Assembly (NCBI GenBank): GCA_913060595.1
Contig: CAJXSA010000004.1
Coordinates: 1 to 26,822, forward strand
Length of the DNA stretch: 26,822 nt
From: an uncultured Ignavibacteria bacterium
Lineage (GTDB): Bacteria; Bacteroidota; Ignavibacteria; SZUA-365
Direction of reading: 5' to 3'
Below the pieces are notes generated by a model that did not search any database, had not been told where the DNA came from, and was given only the letters and a program-made list of their open reading frames with translations. Numbering within the stretch: position 1 is the first letter of the stretch; each line of letters opens with the position of its first letter. This document shows, one piece after another, positions 1 through 7,839 of this stretch. A program made the translations under genes and the position numbers.

Positions 1-442
1 CGAGCACGGGACACACCGGATCCTTGAGCAGATGCTCGAGCGTATCGCCCGGGCCTTCCCGCGTCGGATAGTGGAAAAATGTCCGCAGTCCCATGATGAT
101 GAGGTCGGCGGTTTTTCCTTCCTCCCGCAGTCCTTCGCAGGGCGTGCCCGTGTAGATGATATCCTCATGAGCGACCTTCTCGAGGTCGCAGGTCATGCGA
201 AACTGTGCGATCAGCTCTTCCGCATGCTGTTTCGCATCGTTGAGCATGGATGAGACGGTATGCTCGGACATCTGGAAGGCACCGGGCTGCGCGCCCGCGG
301 CGAGCTGTTCGATGTTTGGCCGGTCAATGACGGCGAGGCCGATAATCGTGCTCTCGTACACCTTGGCACGTCGGACGGCCAGGTCCAGCGCGCTCCGCGC
401 GTACGGTGAGCCGTCCAGCCCCACGACAATTCGTTTACTCAT
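1..442 (-). CDS. Universal stress protein (UspA family), partial at window edge
   Basis: The frame reads MSKRIVVGLDGSPYARSALD from an ATG at 442-440 and stays open to position 1, so only the first 147 codons are visible. The 'IVVGLDGS' opening strand and loop, the alternating helix pattern and the late 'DLIIMGL' and 'DPVCPVL' strands are typical of the Usp fold, a cytoplasmic nucleotide-binding stress protein. After 'IIMGL' the usual G-x2-G-x9-G-S/T ATP loop is not cleanly present, so ATP binding is uncertain. An AGGAG-type ribosome site lies just before the ATG. It starts 27 bp after the stop of the GH13 gene on the same strand and is probably cotranscribed with it. A single Usp domain would end about here, so a second tandem domain beyond the window cannot be excluded. 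Confidence 0.88.
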   Translation of the reverse strand, partial: MSKRIVVGLDGSPYARSALDLAVRRAKVYESTIIGLAVIDRPNIEQLAAGAQPGAFQMSEHTVSSMLNDAKQHAEELIAQFRMTCDLEKVAHEDIIYTGTPCEGLREEGKTADLIIMGLRTFFHYPTREGPGDTLEHLLKDPVCPVL

Positions 443-469
443 GATACTCCTCGCTGCAATGAGGGATGT

Positions 470-2860
470 CTATCGAAGAATCCAGATTTTTGCGTCGAGT
501 GCGTCGAGCCGGAGCGTGTGCACGCCGCCATGCAGCGTGTGCTGCTCCTTGTCTTCAAGCAGTTCCGTCCCCGCGGTGTCTCCCGCCGCCACGAGTTCCC
601 AGCGTCCTTCAGGAAGCGTGACGTTTTCGAACCTGGCCTCCTTCGTCCCGGTATTGACCAGGACGAGAATGCGCCCGCCGATGACATACCCCATCAGCAT
701 CGGATCGCCGGGCAAAATCCACGTGATGTAATCGTCCGGCACAGCGCTGCCGATGCGCAGCACCTTGCCGGTGTCGCTGTTGCGGAGACTGATGAGGCCT
801 TTCCAGTACTCTTTCATTCGCTCGAAATTGCATGCCGCGCCGTCCTCGATATTGCGCCCGAGCGTTTCCCAGAGAAACAGGTTGGGACGGCGCAGGTTGT
901 AGGTATCCCTGCGTCCGTGAATGTATATGGGACCGGTGGCGGTGTGCTCAACCAGGTTCACCAGCGGTGTGGAACCCTTGCTGCGAAGCATTTCCGTGCC
1001 GCCATGCATGACGACGGGACCGAGCGATGTGAGCAGCATGGCCGCGGCAAGACGGACGCGCGCTTCCTCCACGCCCAGGAGCCCGTTCCAGTCCTCGACG
1101 GCAAAGCGGTCCGCCAGCGCCCAGTTGTCATGGATGTCAAGGTAATTGATGCCTTCGTTCGGCGTGTCCTCATGGAGGAAACTGTTGGCGACGGCCTGCC
1201 GGGCCGCCTCGCGGTTTCCGTTTCCCCCCGCATAGCCGCGGTCCCGCATCTTGTCCTCCGGATTGTCGGGGGGACCGCAGAGTGCGTTGCGCGTGTCGTC
1301 CTGGAAAAAGGTGATCGGGGCATCCTCCTTGTACCAGTCCCAGTCCGGATTGGCCTCGTATGCGGGATCGGAGGATCCTATCCAGGGCTCGCCGTAGATG
1401 ATGATGTCAGGACCGAGTCTGCGGCGCAGCTCTTCGAGCGTCTGCTGATCGGTGAGTCCTGCCAGGTCGATGCGAAAACCGTCCACCCCGTACTCCTCGA
1501 TAAGAATGCGGCACTGGTCATATATCCAGCGCGCCGTCATGGGACGTTCCTCGGATTTCGTTTCCGTCCCGTAGTCGCCGATGAAATCCAGCGCGTCGTT
1601 GGTGCGGTAGTACGCGTGCCGGCCGAGAACGCGGAAGTTGAAATACATCTCCCTTCCGTCCATGCGCTCTCCCGTATGATTGAACACCAGGTCGACGATG
1701 ACCGCGATGTCCCTTTCGTGGAACGCGGCGACGAGGTCGCGGAAGTCCCTGTTCTGCGAGCCGATTTCACTTCCCGCGCGGCGGTAGCGAGATTCGAGCG
1801 CCATGGCGTGCGTCGTGCGGTACCCCCACTGGTAATTGCTGCTGTCGACCATCTGCGCGCGCATGTACTCGTTGCCGGCGAAGGCGTCCTGCCACTCGTC
1901 GTCGGGGTAATGCAGAAATTCCTGCACGGGCATGAGATGGACGACATTGATGCCGAGATCGGCCAGGTAATCGAAGCCCACGGCTTCACCCCGGCTGTTG
2001 CGCAGTCCGGACTGCATGAATCCAGCGAACGTGCCGCGCAGTGCCGGATCGAGTCCGGGGAGGTCCAGCGTGAAATCCTCGACATGCACTTCGTAGGCGA
2101 TGACATCCTCCATGCGGGGAATACCGCCGCGCAGGGGCGGAGCCGGCTGCATGCGCGGCCAGATGCGCGCGCGTCCGAAACTGTCATCTGATACGCGTGC
2201 GTACGGATCGGTGATGTGAACCGGAAGCTGTTCAAAGAATTCGTTTCCTGGGTCGTCCGGACCGTGCACGGTGAAGTCGTACCACCAGCCTTCATAATTC
2301 CCCGGGAGAGCGATTTCCCAGACCGCGTCGGCGTCCCTCTGCAACGTATGCACTTCGGCGGCTTCGTCGCCGCTGCGCGCGCGATAGAGGTAAAGACGGA
2401 TGCTGTCTGCGCGGGGCGAGAAGATCCGCAGCAGCGTACGATCACTGTTCGCGTCATACCACGCCCCGAGCTGCCTGTCCGATGAAAGCGCGCGCAGATA
2501 TCCGCTGAAGCGGCACAAAAAGGTCTGCTCTTCAGCTCGCAGGTGCAGGAAATGCACGCGACGAATGTCGAGCTTCTCGGCCGGGACAAGGCGCAGCACC
2601 CGTGTGCTTTCCACGATCACTTCGGCAACGGAGATTTCCCTGCCATCGGCGGTGCGCAGCTGATAATTTTCCGCCTCCGTGGACAGCGCGTCGCCGCCGC
2701 CGGAACACAGCAAGCGAATTTCTCCGGACGCAAGCAATTCCGCGTGACAGGGCATGCCGGTGTCCGCCCCCCTTCCCGGTGATACGTCCTTCGCTGCGGC
2801 TGTGCATACCTGAAGGAATACAGCTGCAGCCATTACCCAGCTGAGCATAGACACTCTCAT
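470..2860 (-). CDS. Secreted GH13 alpha-amylase-family enzyme, pullulanase (debranching)-like
   Basis: 796 residues. A hydrophobic signal peptide (about residues 1-23, ending near TAAA-KD) is followed by a beta-sandwich region resembling CBM48 (about 130-225) and then the GH13 barrel. Catalytic regions are all intact: 'VDLVFNHTG' (region I, D390, H395), 'GFRIDLAG' (nucleophile D465), 'IIIYGEPW' (acid/base E491) and 'IHDN' (transition-state Asp D578). 'YEVHVEDFT' (256-264) and 'YQWGY' (343-347) are variants of motifs usual in type I pullulanases and other debranching enzymes. A short beta domain closes the protein. Expected role: hydrolysis of alpha-1,6 (possibly alpha-1,4) links in glycogen, starch or pullulan outside the cytoplasm. 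The family is sure; the linkage specificity is inferred. A partial Usp gene follows 27 bp downstream. Confidence 0.9.
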   Translation of the reverse strand: MRVSMLSWVMAAAVFLQVCTAAAKDVSPGRGADTGMPCHAELLASGEIRLLCSGGGDALSTEAENYQLRTADGREISVAEVIVESTRVLRLVPAEKLDIRRVHFLHLRAEEQTFLCRFSGYLRALSSDRQLGAWYDANSDRTLLRIFSPRADSIRLYLYRARSGDEAAEVHTLQRDADAVWEIALPGNYEGWWYDFTVHGPDDPGNEFFEQLPVHITDPYARVSDDSFGRARIWPRMQPAPPLRGGIPRMEDVIAYEVHVEDFTLDLPGLDPALRGTFAGFMQSGLRNSRGEAVGFDYLADLGINVVHLMPVQEFLHYPDDEWQDAFAGNEYMRAQMVDSSNYQWGYRTTHAMALESRYRRAGSEIGSQNRDFRDLVAAFHERDIAVIVDLVFNHTGERMDGREMYFNFRVLGRHAYYRTNDALDFIGDYGTETKSEERPMTARWIYDQCRILIEEYGVDGFRIDLAGLTDQQTLEELRRRLGPDIIIYGEPWIGSSDPAYEANPDWDWYKEDAPITFFQDDTRNALCGPPDNPEDKMRDRGYAGGNGNREAARQAVANSFLHEDTPNEGINYLDIHDNWALADRFAVEDWNGLLGVEEARVRLAAAMLLTSLGPVVMHGGTEMLRSKGSTPLVNLVEHTATGPIYIHGRRDTYNLRRPNLFLWETLGRNIEDGAACNFERMKEYWKGLISLRNSDTGKVLRIGSAVPDDYITWILPGDPMLMGYVIGGRILVLVNTGTKEARFENVTLPEGRWELVAAGDTAGTELLEDKEQHTLHGGVHTLRLDALDAKIWILR

Positions 2861-2998
2861 ACTTCACATGACTTGTGTATGCGAATATACGCCATTCCGC
2901 CATGGAATTCACGCTTTTCCGGCAGATTCTCGCACGGGTGAAAAAATATTTCCTTCCCTGTCGCATTTGTCCTTGTTTTTATTAGATTGACAGTCCAC

Positions 2999-3041
2999 AC
3001 CGGAATTCCCGCTCGACCGGTTCAGACGGGGGAATTCCGGT
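2999..3041. promoter_or_regulatory. Perfect 12-bp inverted repeat between divergent genes
   Basis: Arms ACCGGAATTCCC (2999-3010) and GGGAATTCCGGT (3030-3041) are perfect reverse complements with a 19-nt spacer. Each arm also contains the self-palindromic core GGAATTCC. The element lies in the 213-bp gap between the divergent GH13 gene and the small gene at 3074, 32 bp before the latter's start. It may be an operator dyad or a leader hairpin; which one is not decidable from sequence alone. Confidence 0.6.
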
Positions 3042-3073
3042 TTCCTCCCTCCAGTACTATCCGGAGTTGATCT

Positions 3074-3400
3074 ATGGCGGTGTATCATTCCGAAAAAGAG
3101 TTTCTCCGTTCGCTGAAACGGTTCAACGCGCTCTCTTCTCAGCAGTACGAATGGCACACGGGCGTCTCCGAAAAGGAGCACGAGTGTGCATTCGGACATC
3201 GCATTCCGGCGGAAAACCTGTATTTCAAGAAACCGCTTGATATGGAAGGTGAGCGCAAGGTCCGCGTGTGCAGGGAATGCATGGAGAAACTTGTGTTTAT
3301 CACAATAGACAGCGACAGACACAGCAAGCAGCTTTCGGAACGCCTTTTCCGCGAACGCCATCCGGCACAGAAGAAAATACTGAAGACCGTCATGCGCTGA
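3074..3400 (+). CDS. Small conserved-looking protein of unknown function, putative Zn-binding
   Basis: 108 residues, starting at an ATG with a GGAG ribosome site 8-9 bp upstream. I do not recognise a family. The protein is highly charged and has a possible metal site made of C38-x3-H42 ('ECAFGH') and C66-x2-C69 ('VCRECM'), which resembles a split zinc ribbon. The tail is basic (Lys/Arg-rich). No signal peptide or membrane segment is seen, so it is probably cytoplasmic. It is monocistronic by context: a strong terminator follows 10 bp after its stop. Coding status is supported by the ribosome site, the terminator placement and the cysteine pairing. Function is unknown. Confidence 0.75.
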   Translation: MAVYHSEKEFLRSLKRFNALSSQQYEWHTGVSEKEHECAFGHRIPAENLYFKKPLDMEGERKVRVCRECMEKLVFITIDSDRHSKQLSERLFRERHPAQKKILKTVMR

Positions 3401-3410
3401 GCGCATATGC

Positions 3411-3442
3411 AAGGGGCGTCCGCGGGACGCCCCTTTGTTTTT
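3411..3442 (+). terminator. Rho-independent terminator after the 3074 gene
   Basis: Perfect 11-bp stem AAGGGGCGTCC (3411-3421) / GGACGCCCCTT (3425-3435) with a GCG loop, running into a T-rich tail (TTTGTTTTTTG). The stem core is nearly identical to the terminator at 9011-9037. Confidence 0.9.
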
Positions 3443-3503
3443 TGCCTCCTCCCCGCCATTTTGTTCCCACCGGACTGAACGCCGCAACAACGATTCCTTC
3501 ACC

Positions 3504-4913
3504 GTGACCCTTCTTCATTTCTCCGCTGCCGACTGGATACTCGTCGCCGGCTACATGCTTTTCCTGCTGTACCTGGGATTTCGCGGCGCCACGCGCGGCC
3601 GCGGCAGCTCGGAGGAATTCATCCTCGGGGGCCGTCTGCTCACGCTTCCGGGATTCGTCGCGGCGCTGGTGTCGACCTGGTACGGCGGCATTCTCGGGGT
3701 CGGGGAGTTCACGTACCTCTACGGCATCGCCAACTGGTTCGTGTTCGGTTTCCCCTATTATCTTTTCGCCATCGTGTTCGCGCTGCTGTTCGCGCACCGC
3801 GTGCGCAGCACCGGGCGCTTTTCCATCCCCGACCAGCTGTATGCCGTGTACGACCGGAAAACCGGACTGCTCGGATCCGTGCTGGTTTTCTTCAACAGCT
3901 CCCCGGCCCCGTATGTCCTCATGCTGGCGGTTCTGCTGCAGGTGGTGACCGGCTGGGCGCTGCTGCCGGCCCTCCTCACGGGAACAATGGTCTCGGTGAT
4001 ATACGTGTTCACCGGGGGATTCCGGGCCGTGGTACGTACCGACCTGCTTCAGTTCACTCTCATGTTCGCGGGCTTCTTCGTGCTGCTGCTCTTCCTCGTC
4101 CCGGCGCACGGCATATTCCCCTTCCTGTCCGATGAGCTGCCCGCCGCGCACCTGACGCTCACCGGAGGGAACAGCTGGCAGTACATCCTGGTGTGGTTTT
4201 TCATTGCCCTGTGGACCCTCGTCGCACCGCAGTTCCACCAGTTCACCCTCAGCGCGCGCACGCCCGGGACTGCGCGCCGCGGCATCTACATCTCTGTCGC
4301 GTGCTGGTTCGTTTTTGATACCATCACGACACTGTCGGGACTGTACGCCCGCGCCCTGCTCCCGGATCTCGCGCAGCCGTCGATGGCCTTTCCCCTGCTT
4401 GCCGAGGAAGTGCTGCCCTCCGTTGCAAAAGGAATTTTCTACATCGGGATGCTCGCCACCGTGATGTCCACCACCGACGGACTGACATTCATCGCAGGAC
4501 TGACGGCGGGACGCGACATTCTCTCCACACTCACCGGCCGCACCGATGACGGCAGCGTGACACGTTACACACAGTACGGCATTCTGTTCACCGCGCTGTT
4601 TTCCATCGCAGCGGTGCTGCTGTTTCCTTCGGTGATCAGTCTGTGGTATGTCATCGGCACCCTGTTCATTCCACCGCTGCTGCTCCCGCTCGGCACAAGC
4701 TACTTTCCCCGGTTTTCCATCCCCGCCACACCCACGTTCGCCGCGATGGCCGCGGGTTTCCTATTCAGTGCCGCATCCTTCGTCACTGGACAGCTGAACC
4801 TGTCCGACGGACTGCCGCAATATCCCTTCAATATCGAACCGATGTACGCCGGCATGGCTGCCAGCCTCAGCGTCTATCTCATGCACTGGCTGCGCAGGCC
4901 GGAGCGCATATAA
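3504..4913 (+). CDS. Sodium:solute symporter (SSS/SLC5 family)
   Basis: 469 residues from a GTG at 3504. The open frame extends back to a TTG at 3435, but that codon lies inside the T-run of the preceding terminator, so it is not a believable start. The GTG start gives the usual short N-terminus before 'ADWILVAGYMLFLLYLGFRG'. About 12-13 hydrophobic membrane segments are visible. 'STWYGGILGVGEF', 'FNSSPAPYVLMLAV' and 'GGFRAVVRTDLLQF' match the sodium-site and early helix motifs of the SSS family, and 'GMLATVMSTTDGLTFI' the TM8 sodium-binding region. It would import an unidentified solute with Na+ at the inner membrane. No strong ribosome site is seen before the GTG. The substrate cannot be inferred from neighbours. 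Confidence 0.92.
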   Translation: MTLLHFSAADWILVAGYMLFLLYLGFRGATRGRGSSEEFILGGRLLTLPGFVAALVSTWYGGILGVGEFTYLYGIANWFVFGFPYYLFAIVFALLFAHRVRSTGRFSIPDQLYAVYDRKTGLLGSVLVFFNSSPAPYVLMLAVLLQVVTGWALLPALLTGTMVSVIYVFTGGFRAVVRTDLLQFTLMFAGFFVLLLFLVPAHGIFPFLSDELPAAHLTLTGGNSWQYILVWFFIALWTLVAPQFHQFTLSARTPGTARRGIYISVACWFVFDTITTLSGLYARALLPDLAQPSMAFPLLAEEVLPSVAKGIFYIGMLATVMSTTDGLTFIAGLTAGRDILSTLTGRTDDGSVTRYTQYGILFTALFSIAAVLLFPSVISLWYVIGTLFIPPLLLPLGTSYFPRFSIPATPTFAAMAAGFLFSAASFVTGQLNLSDGLPQYPFNIEPMYAGMAASLSVYLMHWLRRPERI

Positions 4914-4915
4914 GA

Positions 4916-4945
4916 ACACACCCATTCCGCGAAGAATGGGTGTGT
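4916..4945. terminator. 12-bp hairpin between convergent genes
   Basis: Perfect stem ACACACCCATTC (4916-4927) / GAATGGGTGTGT (4934-4945) with a six-base loop, starting 3 bp after the symporter stop. It has no T-tract of its own. It is the first of two adjacent hairpins separating the symporter from the oppositely directed MarR gene. Confidence 0.65.
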
Positions 4946-4965
4946 CAGTAAACAGTTGAGGAGCA

Positions 4966-4997
4966 AAACAGTTGCGAAATGCAACTGTTTCATTTTT
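4966..4997. terminator. Bidirectional terminator hairpin
   Basis: Perfect 10-bp stem AAACAGTTGC (4966-4975) / GCAACTGTTT (4981-4990) with a GAAAT loop. On the plus strand it is followed by CATTTTTC. On the minus strand the stem ends in TTTTGC, directly after the MarR stop. It can serve both convergent genes. Confidence 0.75.
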
Positions 4998-5470
4998 CAC
5001 TTATCTGCGTATTCCTCGACGAAGTCCGTGCGTACCTGCATGGCCTCGAAGAGCTTGGCGATAGCGGAAATGATTTCTTCATGCTCCCCGGGATTGACTA
5101 TCTGCAGCACCTGTTCGTAGACATGTGTGCAGTCGCTGCTGACCTTGCGGGCGATGGTTTCCCCCTGCTTGGTCAAGCGAACGTTGATGATGCGTCTGTC
5201 CTGCGGATCGATGTGCCGTGTCACGAAGCGCTTCTTGACGAGTCCGTCGATAATGCGTGTCAGACGGCTGCTGGTCAGGCTCATGCGGTGGGCGATGTCC
5301 TTGACCGAGAGTTCGGTGTCGACCCGGAAAGCCCGGAGGCACTTGAACTCGGACAGGGAAAGCTGCGCACGTTCCGCGATGCGTTCCTGCTTGCGCTGGC
5401 ATGTGCCGACAAGGCCCAGCGTCAGATCCGCAAGTTTCTCTGCTTGTTTGTGTACGTCAACCTGTTCCAT
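4997..5470 (-). CDS. MarR-family transcriptional regulator
   Basis: 157 residues. The central winged helix-turn-helix is clear: 'LSLSEFKCLRAF' (helix 2 region), 'LSVKDIAHRMSLTSSRLTRI' (recognition helix, about 54-73), 'VDGLVKKRFVTR'-like linker seen as 'IIDGLVKKRFVTR', and the wing 'DPQDRRIINVRLTKQG' (88-103). N- and C-terminal helices would form the dimer interface. The length matches the family. It is divergent from the fumarase gene with a 184-bp intergenic region holding an inverted repeat, so autoregulation and/or control of fumarase is a reasonable guess. C23, C44 and C114 could allow redox sensing, but nothing proves it. Confidence 0.93.
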   Translation of the reverse strand: MEQVDVHKQAEKLADLTLGLVGTCQRKQERIAERAQLSLSEFKCLRAFRVDTELSVKDIAHRMSLTSSRLTRIIDGLVKKRFVTRHIDPQDRRIINVRLTKQGETIARKVSSDCTHVYEQVLQIVNPGEHEEIISAIAKLFEAMQVRTDFVEEYADK

Positions 5471-5510
5471 GAGTTCTCACGTATAACAGTTTGCTAATAT
5501 CAACTTATCT

Positions 5511-5567
5511 TTATGACAAATAAATGTCAAGAGCATTTAAAGCTCTTTTTGTGAGTTTTATGACAAA
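5511..5567. promoter_or_regulatory. Candidate operator region: dyad plus direct repeats
   Basis: TGACA (5514-5518) and TGTCA (5525-5529) form an inverted repeat with a 6-bp AT-rich spacer, a size fitting a MarR dimer site. The 11-mer TTTATGACAAA occurs at 5510-5520 and again at 5557-5567. All lie between the divergent marR-type gene and fumarase. Regulator assignment is inference. Confidence 0.5.
5529..5550 (+). promoter_or_regulatory. Weak hairpin with T-run upstream of fumarase (possible attenuator)
   Basis: AAGAGC (5529-5534) / GCTCTT (5542-5547) with an AT-only loop is followed by TTTTT. It would sit in the fumarase leader if the promoter lies upstream of about 5500. The stem is short, so this may instead be part of an operator. 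Confidence 0.35.
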
Positions 5568-5654
5568 GCGGACCTGCGTGTTTGATTCAGATCACCTCAG
5601 GTTGTATCATTTCACAAAGCATACGGAACACCGACTCAACCTACGAGGCATCGC

Positions 5655-7181
5655 ATGGAACACTTTCGTCAAAGCATGCTCGATCTGATCATTCAGACCT
5701 CAACCAATCTTCCCGCGGATGTGCGCCGCGCGATGGAAGGCATTCTCGATGGCGAGGAGCCCGGATCGCGCGCAGCGATGGCACTTTCCACCATTGCGAA
5801 GAACATCGACATGGCCTGTGAAAACGAGGGGGCCATCTGCCAGGACACCGGCATGCCGACGTTTAAAATCAAGACACCTGTGGGTGTCAACCAGCTGGAG
5901 ATGAAAAAGGAAATCCTCTGGGCCATCGAGGAGGCGACCAGGCGCGGCAAGCTGCGTCCGAACACCGTAGACTCCATCACGGGCAAGAACAGCGGAAACA
6001 ATATCGGCAGCGGCGCCCCGATATTTTACTGGGAGCAGTGGGAGCGCGATGACATCGAGGTGAAACTCATCCTCAAGGGCGGGGGCTGCGAGAACAAGAA
6101 CATCCAGTATTCCCTTCCCGCGACGCTGGAGCATCTCGGCAAGGCCGGACGCGACCTCGAGGGCGTGCGCAAGTGCATTCTCCACGCTGTCTGGCAGGCG
6201 CAGGGACAGGGCTGTTCGGTGGGCGCCATCGGTGTGGCCGTGGGCTCCGACCGCGCCGGCGGCTACGCCAACGCCAAGGAGCAGCTCTTCCGCGAGCTCG
6301 ACGACAAGAATCCGGATCCCGCGCTCTCTGCGCTCGAAGATGAAATCATGGAGCACGCGAACAAGCTCAATATCGGTCCGATGGGCTTCGGCGGCGCGAG
6401 CACGCTGATCGGATGCAAAATCGGCAGCTATCACAGGCTGCCCGCCAGCTTCTTTGTTTCCGTGGCGTATGACTGCTGGGCCTTCCGCCGTCTCGGTGTT
6501 CGCATCGATCCCGCGTCGGGCAGCATCAACAGCTGGATGTACCGCGATGCGGATCCGCGCAGCATGGCCAGGAGCGAGGGCATTCCGCTCACCGGCAGGG
6601 AAGTGCGTCTCCGCGCGCCGATCAGTGAGGAGCAGATCCGCAGCCTGAAGGTCGGCGATATCGTGCTGATCAGCGGACAGATGTTCACCGGCCGCGACGC
6701 GCTGCACAAGTATTTGATGGATCACGACGCCCCGGTGGATCTTGGCGGCGGCGTGCTGTATCACTGCGGTCCCGTCATGCTGCAGGACGACAGCGGCGAA
6801 TGGCATGTCAAGGCCGCGGGTCCGACGACCAGCATCCGAGAGGAACCCTACCAGGCGGATATCATCAGGAAATTCGGCATTCGCGCCGTGATCGGGAAAG
6901 GCGGCATGGGACCGCGGACGCTCGAGGGACTGAAAGACTTCGGCGCGGTGTACCTCAACGCCATCGGCGGTGCTGCACAGTATTACGCCGAGACAATCAA
7001 GAAAGTGACCGGCGTGCATTTTCTTGAGGAATTCGGCATCCCGGAAGCGCTCTGGCAGTTCGAGACAGAGGACTTCGCGGCCATCGTTACCATGGACGCC
7101 CACGGTAATTCCCTGCATGCGGAGGTCCTCAACGATTCGGCCGACCGTCTCGAAGGACTCGATCTCAACGTCATTCAGTAA
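5655..7181 (+). CDS. fumA: Fumarate hydratase, class I (iron-sulphur), alpha-beta fused
   Basis: 508 residues. Reversible hydration of fumarate to (S)-malate in the TCA cycle, cytoplasmic. The three cysteines expected to hold the [4Fe-4S] cluster are visible: C62 in 'ICQDTGMP', C145 in 'GGGCENKN' and C254 in 'IGCKIGSYHRLP'. The alpha part runs to about residue 300; the beta part begins near 'GIPLTGREVRLRAPISEEQI' and holds 'GQMFTGRDALHKYL' and 'GKGGMGPRTLEGL'. The two halves, often separate subunits (TtdA/TtdB-like), are fused, and the protein is somewhat shorter than E. coli FumA. The start is set by GAGG 6 bp before the ATG. gmhA follows 18 bp later. L-tartrate dehydratase is a related alternative but less likely without tartrate genes. 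Confidence 0.92.
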   Translation: MEHFRQSMLDLIIQTSTNLPADVRRAMEGILDGEEPGSRAAMALSTIAKNIDMACENEGAICQDTGMPTFKIKTPVGVNQLEMKKEILWAIEEATRRGKLRPNTVDSITGKNSGNNIGSGAPIFYWEQWERDDIEVKLILKGGGCENKNIQYSLPATLEHLGKAGRDLEGVRKCILHAVWQAQGQGCSVGAIGVAVGSDRAGGYANAKEQLFRELDDKNPDPALSALEDEIMEHANKLNIGPMGFGGASTLIGCKIGSYHRLPASFFVSVAYDCWAFRRLGVRIDPASGSINSWMYRDADPRSMARSEGIPLTGREVRLRAPISEEQIRSLKVGDIVLISGQMFTGRDALHKYLMDHDAPVDLGGGVLYHCGPVMLQDDSGEWHVKAAGPTTSIREEPYQADIIRKFGIRAVIGKGGMGPRTLEGLKDFGAVYLNAIGGAAQYYAETIKKVTGVHFLEEFGIPEALWQFETEDFAAIVTMDAHGNSLHAEVLNDSADRLEGLDLNVIQ

Positions 7182-7199
7182 TCAGCCCGGACGACAGCC

Positions 7200-7784
7200 A
7201 TGACGACAGTAGAACAGGCCTTCACCGACGCGAAACACTGCCTGGAATCCTTCATCGCGGATGCTGAGCAGTTTCCCCGTGTGGCACTTTTCGCCGAAAA
7301 GCTCGCGGCCACCTTCCGTGCCGGCGGGAAAGCCCTGTCCTGCGGCAACGGCGGCTCGATGAGCGACGCCATGCACTTCGCCGAGGAATGGAGCGGACGC
7401 TACCGCAGCGAACGTCCCCCGCTCCCCGCCATCGCTTTCAGCGATCCGGGACACATGAGCTGCGTCGCCAATGACTACGGCTATGCCGAGGTGTTCGCGC
7501 GCCAGGTGCAGGCGCTCGGCAGCGAGGGCGACCTCCTGCTCATGCTCAGCACAAGCGGCAACTCCCCGAATCTCCTCCGTGCCGCGGAGGAAGCGCGCAG
7601 CCGCGGCGTCACCACGGTTGGACTGCTCGGCAAGGGCGGCGGCAAGCTGCTCCCGCTCTGCGACCTGCCGATCATCGTGCCCGGTGAAACCAGCGACCGC
7701 ATCCAGGAACTGCACATCAAGATCATCCACATCGTCATCGAAACCGTGGAACGCGCGCTTTTCCCGGACCTTTACCCGGATTGA
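7200..7784 (+). CDS. gmhA: Phosphoheptose isomerase GmhA (SIS domain)
   Basis: 194 residues, close to E. coli GmhA in length. Converts sedoheptulose 7-phosphate to D-glycero-D-manno-heptose 7-phosphate, the first step of ADP-heptose synthesis for the LPS core; cytoplasmic. SIS phosphate-binding motifs 'CGNGGS' (48-53) and 'STSGNS' (117-122) are present. Residues H59, E63, Q169 and H177 have the spacing of the GmhA zinc/active-site set. It lies 18 bp after fumarase on the same strand and is followed by a strong terminator, so the two probably form one transcript. No other heptose genes are nearby. Confidence 0.93.
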   Translation: MTTVEQAFTDAKHCLESFIADAEQFPRVALFAEKLAATFRAGGKALSCGNGGSMSDAMHFAEEWSGRYRSERPPLPAIAFSDPGHMSCVANDYGYAEVFARQVQALGSEGDLLLMLSTSGNSPNLLRAAEEARSRGVTTVGLLGKGGGKLLPLCDLPIIVPGETSDRIQELHIKIIHIVIETVERALFPDLYPD

Positions 7785-7811
7785 TTTTCATGCACACAGT
7801 GCATTTCCCCG

Positions 7812-7839
7812 GGGCCGGATACTCTATCCGGCCCTTTTT
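7812..7839 (+). terminator. Rho-independent terminator after gmhA
   Basis: Perfect 9-bp GC-rich stem GGGCCGGAT (7812-7820) / ATCCGGCCC (7826-7834), loop ACTCT, then TTTTT. Confidence 0.93.

Noticed and set aside
518..2191. 557-codon open frame on the plus strand
   Set aside because: Antisense to the GH13 gene, whose motifs are unmistakable; long antisense frames are common in GC-rich DNA. Its translation is His/Val/Arg-rich with no domain.
470..2860. GH13 enzyme as a lipoprotein via C19
   Set aside because: The residue before the Cys is Val (LQVC), not Gly/Ala/Ser, so a type I signal cleavage after TAAA is more likely.
3435..3503. Upstream TTG start extending the symporter by 23 residues
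   Set aside because: The TTG lies in the T-run of a rho-independent terminator and the extra residues have no family counterpart; the GTG at 3504 fits better.
5700..7118. 472-codon open frame antisense to fumarase
   Set aside because: Composition-driven shadow of a gene with all expected iron-sulphur ligands.
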